Shown piece after piece: positions 54,623 to 64,000 of a stretch of 64,000 nucleotides of DNA. Location of the stretch: assembly GCA_002682825.1 (NCBI GenBank), contig NOKP01000014.1:445559-509558 (forward strand). Direction: 5' to 3'. The position numbers and the translations under genes are program-made. The notes under the pieces are model-generated. The model worked only from the letters and a program-made list of their open reading frames with translations, did not search any database and was not told the DNA's origin. Source of the stretch: Neonectria sp. B-13. Its lineage: Eukaryota > Ascomycota > Sordariomycetes > Hypocreales > Nectriaceae. Each line of letters starts with the position of its first letter. Position 1 is the stretch's first letter.

Positions 54623-57600
54623 CTACCTCTTCAAAGTCTTCTGCTTCTCTGCATCTGTTGCCACATTCCTTCCCTCAATCAGCAAACCCTTCTTCCGCCT
54701 CACTCCGTCCATGTATCTCTTCGCCACGTTCTCCTTGTCAGCCAACTCACCCAGATCCTCCAGGTCATCCTCGGTGAAGGGCACCCAGAACGGATCCTGG
54801 TCGAGGATCTCGAAGCCCGCAAAGATGAGCTGCGGCTGGGCAGCGCCACTTGTGCGCTTGCGCATCTCGTCCGCGAAGCCGAAACTCTCGGCCACGGGGA
54901 GCACTGCCTGAATCGTGAAGAACGGAGTGCCCTCCTTCATGGTCTCGGCCCCGACGCGGCCGCGGCGCCGGGTTAGGACGTCGTACACGCGGCCGAGGAC
55001 CTCGGTGGAAGCCTGGATTTCGACGCTGTACATGGCAAGCATGAGACGAGAGGACCAATCGAGGAAGCCAGCACGTAGGGCCGACTGGAATGTCTTGATG
55101 ATCTCGCTGGTGAGACGGCTGGTGTTGTCGCGGGCCGAAGCTGCTTCGTCGTTAGGAATGTTGAGGGTGACATCCTCGACGAAGACGGCAACGCCCCGGA
55201 TCGGTTCGTTGCACAGGGGGCCTTGCGCTGCGGCGAGCTGGAAGGCGTAGGAAATCTTATCAGCCAGATAACTGGGGAAGGCCGAACTCGTGCGAGGAGT
55301 AGACTCTGCAGACTTTTCAGAAGCGAAGGCTCTGGGAAGAATGCCATCCGCGGTGGCATCAATCAAGATGTTTGGTCCAATTCGGCGAGGGCCAAAGGCC
55401 ACGATCTGGTCGATTCGGTCCTTCCAGTTCTCTCGGCCCTTACCACTCTCAAGCTTCTCCTGAAGCTGCTGCTTGAAATCCTCAACGGATAGTGCGCTGG
55501 CAGCAGCGCGGTCGCCCTCCAGGTCGATCTTCGCCTCGTCATCGTCCTCATCCTCTTTGGAGTTTCGGTCGGAGTACATTCGCTTGACAGCATCTTCATT
55601 CTTGACCAAGAACTCGGTCACCTTTGGTGGTAGGGGTTGAACACGGATGGAAATGGTGACCTGCTTGGAGCTGGTGGTAGCGATGACCGCACCACGGCCG
55701 AGCTCCTTGTTCATAGGAGGCCTCATCTCTTCGGCTCGGACAATAGTCTCCCGATAGGGCACGATGGGAGCACCGGCCTGAATGTCGCAACGGGCAAATC
55801 TCTCCTTCAGATCCGTCAGGCATCGCTCAAGATGCAATTCACCAGCCGTCAGCAAAACATGCTCGCCGCTCTCAAACTGCTCGTACTCTGCACAAGGGTC
55901 GCTCTGTACCAGGAGGTGCAGTCCTTGGATCATCTTGTCTAGATCGGCAGGGTTGACGGGCTCCAATGCAACTCGGACAATGGGTTTCCCAGCCATGTTG
56001 ACACCGGCAAGATTGACGGCGCCTTGGAGCCGACTGCACAGAGTTCCAGATTTCAAAATCTTTCCCTCAAGGCCTCCGATTCCAAAGACGACACCCGCGG
56101 GGACGGATTCCAAGGCTTCCAGGTTCCTCCCCATGAGCATGTAGAGTGCTGTCACAGTAACCTCCTGGGGTCCAGGGGTAGCGTTCGGCTCGGCCGGGGA
56201 CCACTTTGGAGGGATGACATAGAGTTTGTCGCCCACGGACAGTGTGCCAGAATAGATTCGTGCAAACCCGATGAGGTGCTCGGGGTCTACACTCTCCTCC
56301 TCCTCCTCCAGCTTGGGCGCAATGTTATCAATGATGACAGATTCCAACGCAGTTGATATGCTGTCCACTTCACTCTCTCCCGCAGCAGCTTGTGCCCTCA
56401 AAGCTTCAGCTCTCTTCTTGCGGGCGAGATTTCTTGCCTCTTCTCCGCTCATTTGCACTCCAGGACGTCGCTTGTTCTCTGGCAGCTCGCTGTCAGGCAC
56501 AGAAACCATCTTGCTGACGTAGGCAACGACAGGATCCGACTTCTCATGCTTGAAAGAGATCATGGCCTCTTTGATGGCGTTGTCAATGTGATCGAAACCG
56601 GGAGACTCTTTCAACAGTTCGGGTAGACGTTGTGCTTGTGCTTTGGGAGGAGATGGCAACGATTCCACAACGGAGACGAGTAGGGCAGTTGACAACGGCA
56701 ACCAGTTGGCAAAGACTGTGGTCATTAGTAGCCGAGGGTCCCGAGCCCGGATAACGTGAGGTGATATCGAGATGTTCAGTGACTTGGTGACCTTTTCTAG
56801 CAAGGCAGGGTCGCCCTTGCCGCTGTCGCCGCCAGTCGTGGCTTGATAGACAGTCCATACAGGCTCTAGAACCAGCTGGACGAACATGGGCTTTAGGTTG
56901 CGACCTTTCAGGTGCTTAGGCCCTAGGATCTTCTTTGTCTTGGGATCCAAGTAGAAGTTTCCCCAAAGGACCTTTTCCAATATCCCCCTCTTGATGCCGA
57001 GCTTCTTCTCGTATAAGCTGGCGAATTGGCGGCAAGTGAACGCCCATCCGTCGATAGCACTCGTGAATATGACATTGTTCTTCTCGGGGGCGAAATAGAT
57101 GTCTTCGTCGTCTTTCTCCTCGAATTGGAGCTCGCCTGCGTCGCTGAACTGGTCGGCAATAGCAGATTCCTTGGCTACTGCTGCTGCGTTGACACGCTCC
57201 TCCATCCTCTCCCTCCAGTTGAGGTCTTCTTCCATTCGCTCGCCCTGGAAAAAGCTTCCTAGTACAGCGTTAACCTGTTCCAAGAGTTTGTTCAGGTGAA
57301 CATATGCTTCTGCAGGTGTCATCTGGAGTTCCGTAACTAGTCTGTCCATTTTGTTGATGACCAGCAGGGGCTTGAGCTTCTCGGTCCATGTTTGGCGTAG
57401 GACTGTAACTGTTTGACTGCAGACTCCCTCAACGGCATCCACCAAAACGACGGCGCCATCGCATAGTCTGGAGGCAACTGACACTTCACTGCTGAAGTCG
57501 ATGTGTCCGGGAGAATCGATCAGGTTGATAAGATACTCCTTAGGCTCGGGGGCAGCGTCAGGGGCGGATCTCCGGAGCATAGAGAAATGTAATGAAATAG

Positions 57601-57871
57601 CAGAAGACTCCATTGTGATACCCCTGGTCTGTTCATCGGGTCTCGAGTCTAGGTAGCGGATCTTGCCTGCCAGTTTTGGGGAGATGATGCCGTTAGTGGC
57701 GAGGAGGGCATCTGTAAGAGATGTCTTGCCATGATCAACGTGGGCCAGAATACAGATCTACTGCGCGGTTAGCGAGCTGAATATCCAAGTCAAGCGGCAT
57801 TGACGTACATTTCGAATATCGTTTGACTGTCGCTGGAGACTAGCCAGCTTATCTGGTGTAACCACAGGCAT
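54623..57871 (-). CDS. EFL1: EF2-like ribosome assembly GTPase EFL1 (RIA1)
   Basis: Exons 57871..57809 and 57757..54623 give 1065 residues; yeast Ria1 has 1110. Exon 1 ends LQRQSNDIRN and exon 2 begins ICILAHVDHGKTSLTDALLA, the G1 loop (Ala26 to Thr33). Then follow RGITMESSAISLHF (switch I), DSPGHIDFSSEV (G3) and NKMDRLVTEL (G4). The long domain II insertion (about residues 170-440, rich in Ser/Ala/Glu) distinguishes EFL1 from EF-2. The C-terminal EF-G domains III-V follow (AGELHLERCLTDLKERFARC, EIQASTEVLGRVYDVLTRRR, LIFAGFEILDQDPFWVP). EFL1 works with Sdo1/SBDS in the cytosol to release Tif6 (eIF6) from 60S subunits. Transcribed divergently from eIF3l. Confidence 0.95.
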
Positions 57872-58520
57872 GGTGACGAAAGGTCTTTGTTGCTGGCAGC
57901 AACTCGACCTCGATATAAATCTTTAAAATGCGTGGGACTGAACAGACTCTGAAAGTTATGGAAACGACTGAACTGGGGTTTATGGGCGCTCTTAAGACGT
58001 CAGAAGGGCTGGACGATCATTCGTTGCAGTGGCGGAATTGTCTGCGGCTTGCTCAGATTGTGACTAATCTCACCCTGGAATCTTCACCACCACACCAGAG
58101 TCAGCAAATCCTCGGCCTAGGCAGCCTCTCTTTTGGGCCAAATGCAAAATGATTGAGGATGACTCATATTTACGCACCTGAGATGCTGTGATCCGCGAGA
58201 TATTCTTCCTTAGTAGCAAATGTGCAGCTGGAGAACCTCACCAAGTCGTTCCGCCCAAGGCATCGCCGTCCTTTGCTGCCCCGCTTCGTAGCTTCTCCCA
58301 CCCCACCATCACAACCCCGATAGAGCGTAATCGATAAGCAGTTATGCGGACCCACTGCCCCGACGTATCGCAATCCGCCCACCACAAGCCCTAAGCTCAC
58401 GAAAATTCGCGAGATGCGCTGGGCCCGTCGGCGAGCGTAAAATTTCCGATACCCCTCATCCAACGAGCGTAGCGACAAGACGCGGAGGCCAGCACCACGA
58501 AATACGAGCGATCGATCACG
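57872..58520. promoter_or_regulatory. Shared divergent promoter of EFL1 and eIF3l
   Basis: 649 bp between start codons on opposite strands. No gene is seen. The plus-strand leader of eIF3l may begin near 58440-58500. No specific site is assigned. Confidence 0.45.
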
Positions 58521-60128
58521 ATGGCTACCTTTCAAAACGGCGGGGCTCCGGCCCGCGCCATCGCCGACGACAGCGACGTCGAGGAGGAGGCCCTGGTGGC
58601 CGAGTACAAGGAGCAAGTTCAGTACGAAGACGGCGACGAACTGAGCCGCACCGCTTCTTTGAGCATGGCCCAGCAGACGGACGACATCCAGTCTCGCCTC
58701 GTCCAGGCCGCCCAGCCCCTCGACTTCCAGGCTCCCCTCGAGACCAAGTTCCAGAGCTACGACTCCTACTGCAGCCTGTTCCACTACATCCTCAACTCCG
58801 AGGGTCCCGTCGACCTCGAGCCCCCTTCGGTTGGTTTTCCCGGATATTTATTCCTGTTCTGATAGGCTGGACAGTTTGGGACTGACTGTTACTTGATAGT
58901 ACTACTGGGCTTGGGATGTCATCGATGAGTTCATCTACCAGTTCAACACGTTCTCGTCATACCGGATGCGAATTGCGAAACAAGCGTCCAACGAGGAGGA
59001 GCGCCAGGCGCTGCGTGAGAACCCCAACACCTGGGGCTGCTACAGCGTCCTCAACGTCCTCTACTCCCTCATTCAGCGATCCCAGATCACGGATCAGCTG
59101 GCCGCCATGAAGCGCAACGACGACCCCATGTCTGTTGCCGGTGACTACGGCTCCAAGAGCCTGTACCGAATGCTGGGCTACTTCTCCATTATCGGTCTCC
59201 TCCGGGTGCACTGCCTGCTGGGAGACTTCAGCCTGGCCCTCAAGACGCTCGATGACATTGAGCTCAACAAGAAGGCCATGTTTGCCCGTGTCATGGCGGC
59301 CCACTTCACCACCTACTACTACGTGGGTTTCTCGTACATGATGATGCACCGCTACGCCGATGCCATCAAAATGTTCAGCCACATCCTCGTCTACGTTTCG
59401 AGGACCAAGAACTTCCAGAAGAACGCCCAGTACGATTCTATCACCAAGAAGAACGAGCAGATGTACGCTCTGATTGCCATCTGCGTGGCCCTCCAGCCCA
59501 CTCGTCTCGACGACACCATTCACACCGCCCTCCGGGAGAAGTATGGCGACCAGCTGCTTAAGTTGCAGCGTGGCGGCCCCGAGTCCCTCCCCATCTTCGA
59601 GGAGCTCTTCCGCACCGCTTGCCCCAAGTTCATCTCTCCCGTGCCCCCAGACTTTGAGAACCCCGAGTCCAATGTTGACCCCGTGGAGCACCACCTCGCC
59701 ATCTTCATGGACGAGGTCAAGACCAACATGTGGAGTCCCACCATCAAGTCGTACCTCCGACTGTACACAACCATGGACCTCTCCAAGCTGGCTGGCTTCC
59801 TCGAGGTCAAGCCCGAGCAGCTGCGATCGTGGCTCCTGGTCACCAAGCAGCGCACCAAGCAGCTGCGATGGCAGGATCAGGGCCTGCTCGATGGCGAGCT
59901 GGTCAACGTTAGCGACCTCGACTATGCTCTTCAGGGTGTAAGTAGACCCCCACACCGCCTCAAGAACGGCTCGTTTTGTCTCACTACGACGCAGCCATTG
60001 AGATGGCATCGTTTGATTACTCGGAAGCTAATGCACATTGACAGGACCTGATCCACATCTCGGAGGCCAAGGTAGGACGAAAGCTGGTGGACTGGTACCT
60101 TCGTAACCTGTCCCGCACCTACAACTAA
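58521..60128 (+). CDS. Translation initiation factor eIF3 subunit l
   Basis: Exons 58521..58829, 58900..59937 and 60045..60128 give 476 residues. The acidic N-terminus reads MATFQNGGAPARAIADD. The eIF3l core follows: YWAWDVIDEFIYQFNTFSSY, ENPNTWGCYSVLNVLYSLIQ, YRMLGYFSIIGLLRVHCLLG, AHFTTYYYVGFSYMMMHRYA, VEHHLAIFMDEVKTNMWSP, and a winged-helix-like PCI end (LSKLAGFLEVKPEQLRSWLL, LIHISEAKVGRKLVDWYLRN). The last exon encodes the C-terminal tail ending LSRTYN. eIF3l is part of the larger eIF3 form, present in filamentous fungi but lost in Saccharomyces, and binds the 40S subunit during initiation. All junctions keep the frame. Confidence 0.95.
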
Positions 60129-63100
60129 GGTAAAAAAAGGGAGACTTGGCAAGCCACATTTCCCGTTCGCCCGGAGTCTTGGAGGACATCGAAACAGGTG
60201 CGATTTCGAGAGCCAAGGCGGGGGACGAACATATGGGGTCGGTTACGCGTTAAGCACTGCATTAGGCAGGCCGACTGGTAGGATGCATGGCATGGCAACG
60301 GCGTCTCGGAGTTGGTGATGCTCGTGCAAAAGCTTGAGGATTTTCTCGAGATGGGCTGTAAGTGTGGTAGAGACGGGACATCCTCTTTGAGGCATAGGAA
60401 CCTGAAGGATAAGTAAGGATAAATGAAGAAGAAAGAAACAAGGTGAATTTAATCCATGATTCAATATTACTGGGCATCGTTTGCCAAGCCGCCGTGAAGA
60501 CCATTATCCCGGCAGGGAGGGGTTACGAGTGCCGGACTCCGCCTTGGCCGTGGAGTCGTGTGTGGCGGATGCCAAGAGGGAGCTGATGGGCGAGGCGTCT
60601 AACTAGGGCTCGTTGTGTCGTCGACTGCCGGAGACACGGGATGGGTCCACGTGAGGTGTGTTTTTGCTGCTTGGCAAGATGCAGTGCTCCTAACGTAGTA
60701 GTAGGATGCGTCAGGCACCGAGACAGGCAGATAACTCGGATATCTAGAGGCTAGAGGAGCCAGCAACCTGTCCTAGAATATACAATACAGCTCGCGAGTT
60801 TCTAGAAGCGAGATTTGGAACGCGAGCTCTGTCGTTCCTTGTGGATTTGTGCGCCTGCGCGTGTGGATGAGGGATGTTTTGATGTCTCACTGTGTCGGAT
60901 TATCTGAATTGACTAAAAAGAGGATCCTCGGTTATTTACACCACTATTTATCAGGGTTATACATCTGACACTGCGTGGCCACGTGCCCGCCTAGGGTTCG
61001 TATACTACCGATCTACTAGCAAGGGAATGGGAATGTATGTGTACCGAAGTTGTGAAAGAAGGGTAAAGAGGATATACTACGTCGTAAGGTTGGACAATAA
61101 CCGTTCTTTCTTTCTCGCGGTAACAGAAACTGCGATTTACGTGACCGTTGGCTACCCATCGGGGGATCTTAGGGCGGGCCAGGTTTATCAAGCCCTAGGA
61201 AATTCCCCGTGCGTGCGTAAGAGGCTTCTCAAGGTGTCTCGGAGGGCTACGAGTGCTAACACGAGATATCGTCCGTGACATCCATGGCTCAAGCCACCCA
61301 GTGCGGCGGTTGGGTCGTCAGCCTCAAGCTAGGGTGCTGGGAGGCCGGGCTGCGGATGAGAAAGCAGGGATATATCATGTGCGGCGGTCCAGCGGACTGA
61401 GTGGTGGGATATCGCGGCGAGGTTTTGTCTTTTGTCGATGGGGGCCCTTGTCGTATTCTGCGAGATGATGATCTGATGCGATAGATCGGTTGATGACATT
61501 TGGCGACGGGCTTGTTGGAGGGATGGGAGGAGGGCGGTGTGAGGTGAGAACTGGAGATAGAGAAGGGTCTCTCTCGATCACATCACGCAACTTGCATATG
61601 CCTGCGACACTGTCCGTGTATGCCAAGTAAGGCCCCAAAGGTACCGTGATTATGGCGACCCTCTTCGATGACTCCTACTCGGTAGCTCTCCGCATAGTTG
61701 TCAAAACAAGACCATGTGATGCTTATGACATTTCATTCTTTCCCAGTTCCTCTCAAGCCCACCGGCACTAAGGTGCGGTTAGCTCTGCTCTACCCCACCA
61801 CGGCCAGCGTTTCCGTTCCCCGAGAGCCCAACGCGAATCCCCACCCGGGGCTGCGGGCGTGTGGTCGAAGCTTCGGCACCCAGGCCCTTGGGATTACGAA
61901 GGAGGACGAGAGCCGCCTCACTACCTTACGTAGCTCGTGTTGCGGGCGTACAGTTCTTACGTAGCTTGGGAGGGGAGGAGAAATGAAAGGAAGCAACCAG
62001 AAACGGGAGGGAACTCAACGCGCGCCACCGGGGGCACTTTGGTTTCGATGGGCGGCCTCACTGGCGGGTATTCGTAATTAACATGGTCCAATTATACCGG
62101 CGTAGGATGCGTGATTGTGTGTCGTACGTGCAAACTCTATCTATCGGCGAGATGAAGCGGAGGAGGGTGTCAAGGTGTTGCAACTTGCATGTGGTTGGCC
62201 AAGGCGACAGTCGACTACTATGTACGAATGCCTTAGAAAGTAGGAGTAGACTACAGCAACTCGGAGTTGGACAGGCCCGGGTTTGTCGGAGGTCGGGTCG
62301 GCAGCCGGGTTTGCCGGAAGGGGCCATACGTTCTAAGGGCTTCCAAGTTCCAAGGCCGCGCCCAGAGTTCCGGCCTAGACAGGGAGGGGATCCGGGGGAC
62401 TGGCATCCCCCGAAGCCGAGATTCTGGCTAGTTTTTCTTAGCCATTCCTCCGGGCGTGTGTGTGTGTGTTTCTTGATGGGATGAGATCACACGCTGGAGG
62501 TGTGCTGGGCCGCGCCGGGAGGGCGGGATTTGGAGCCCAAAGGGAAACAAGGTGGCATTAGTGGCTCCGGGACCGCCAAGGTAATTAAGTGGGCTCCGGT
62601 CGTACACTGCCCCGGGGAGCCATCTAGCAGCGCCCTAACTCGAAATCGGGTGTTGGAGAAATAGGCGTTGGGTAGGGTAGTGCAGAGGATCAGCTCCCCC
62701 ATGTGATGAGGGGGGACGATGAGTTACGAATGGAAGCTAGGGGGTTGTGTTCCGCGTGCGTGTGTGGGCGATGAAACCATGAAGGAAGGGGTTTCCCTCG
62801 TCTCTGCGGAGGAACATGTCCCGTTAGTTGTCGGGGACTCACCTCGCAGGCTCATTTCCCCCCTACGGCGAGGGTGGTCAGGACGAGGAAATGCGTACCA
62901 TGGAACGGGCTGCCTCTCGCTTGAGCAAGCTGTGGGTTTAGTTAGCACTTTGCGGTTGCAGTAGACATGGTACTGTTGATAACAAATTCCATATCTCACC
63001 TTAATACTGCACACCTCCAAACGCCACCCACGCACCGGTTTGATCTGCCCCAGCCAATTGTTCCCCGCCGCTGGCGCATGCTCTCGTGCTGCAGAGAGCT

Positions 63101-64000
63101 CCCGGCCGTTCAATCGCCCATCTTGCCGCGCCTTGGCTGCATGGGTTTGTGACTGCTGCCCTCTGTGCATTGCAGCGCAGCGCAGCGCAGGCAAGGGAGA
63201 GACGACACACCACCACTTTACCACTCCACCCGACTCCGGCATCTTCACTCAACTCACCTTGCAGCTTGCTTTCCTCGCTCTGTCATCTTTTCTCCGTCAT
63301 CCCATCTCCCAGCGGACAATACTCGGTGACTTCCCGTGTGCCCTGGCCTGGCACCCCTACCAACAACCCAACCACTGGACTGCGCGCCGCCAAGCCCAGT
63401 GAGAAGCTGAAGAGGAAAAAGAAAGAAACGAATAACCAAACTAACCATTAAAACAAGAAGCTAGAGCGGGAGATAGAGGCGTAGTTAGTGCACCGCTTCC
63501 GTTTCCAGGTATCACAGTCCATTTTCTTCCCTGTTTGTCAGTTACTTAGTCAGTCTCTAGTTATCAGCTCAGCCTCTGTTTTGCCTGCCCTTCTCGCCAC
63601 TTCTACCCGTAAACTAGCTTGCCTCGGGTCATGACGTGGACCAAGACCAAGGCCCGAACCGCGGCTCTTGCCATCTCCCCCCCCCCTTCAACCCAACCCA
63701 CTTTGAATGGACTGTACATAAACGGACGTACATTGTACACAGCGGCCTGCCAGAGCACAGAAGAGTAATCCCCGTGCGGCGTCTGCGGACTCCATCTCGT
63801 AGACGGAAAAAGTGGGCGGGCCACTCGGGCAGAAATGCACTTGATGCCCACATGCGCCCGTCTTTGACGAGAGAAGAGAATTCGTACAAAGGTTAGATTG
63901 TATGTTCCGTCGTCTGCGAAGGACTGCCTGGCAAAATAGTGAAACCCGTAGCTGCTAGATACCACAGACCACGAGAATCGAATACAGTGTATCAACATCC
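60129..64000. other. Gene-free region at the right end
   Basis: About 3.9 kb with no coding region I can support. It contains a GT run at about 62456-62469, a GCAGC run near 63173-63191 and a run of C near 63678-63687. 63200-63620 is rich in C and T, as in fungal 5' leaders, so a gene may begin beyond the right edge. No tRNA or rRNA was recognised. Confidence 0.35.

Noticed and set aside
1..64000. CRISPR arrays, insertion sequences, rRNA genes, telomeric repeats, intact transposons
   Set aside because: None seen on either strand; the short tandem repeats found are minisatellites or microsatellites without spacers.

Overview
The window is nuclear DNA of a filamentous ascomycete (Pezizomycotina). 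Genes carry several short introns of about 50-135 nt, promoters are compact, and complete fungal housekeeping genes are present (RRP5, VPS16, ATG16, DOT1, EFL1/RIA1, eIF3 subunit l, alpha-MPP). A NIS1-family secreted protein, a Pth11-like receptor and RIP-style C:G to T:A decay of duplicated DNA point to Sordariomycetes. The sequence alone does not fix the genus.

Layout. 1-11.2 kb looks like the edge of a secondary-metabolite cluster. It holds a LovC/ToxD-type trans-enoyl reductase cut by the left end, a decayed unrecognised gene, an alcohol O-acetyltransferase-like enzyme, a decayed branched-chain aminotransferase, a type-B carboxylesterase, a Zn2Cys6 regulator and an MFS transporter. 11.2-13.6 kb is gene-poor and has one intron-bearing tRNA-like gene. 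13.6-28.5 kb is conserved: IRS4-like EH protein, NIS1-like effector, RRP5, a YML020W-like hydrolase and alpha-MPP.

28.5-32.4 kb is an accessory island. A 182-bp decayed copy of part of the alpha-MPP gene abuts a 448-bp tandem duplication whose inner halves are strongly AT-mutated. Next come two paralogous two-helix membrane proteins sharing a WTALKDFIEQCKE signature; the second is fused to a fungal CPF-type zinc-finger domain. A related zinc-finger protein lies at 52-54 kb.

33-44.5 kb has an FHA-RING ubiquitin ligase (Dma1/2-like), VPS16 and ATG16 head to head, and DOT1. 46.5-48.1 kb is a Pth11/rhodopsin-like membrane protein. 54.6-60.1 kb holds EFL1 and eIF3l, divergently transcribed. Gene-free stretches of about 3.7, 4.1 and 3.9 kb separate these blocks.

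Intron-exon structures were read by hand from splice sites and protein continuity. Family names come from recognised motifs, not from database searches.
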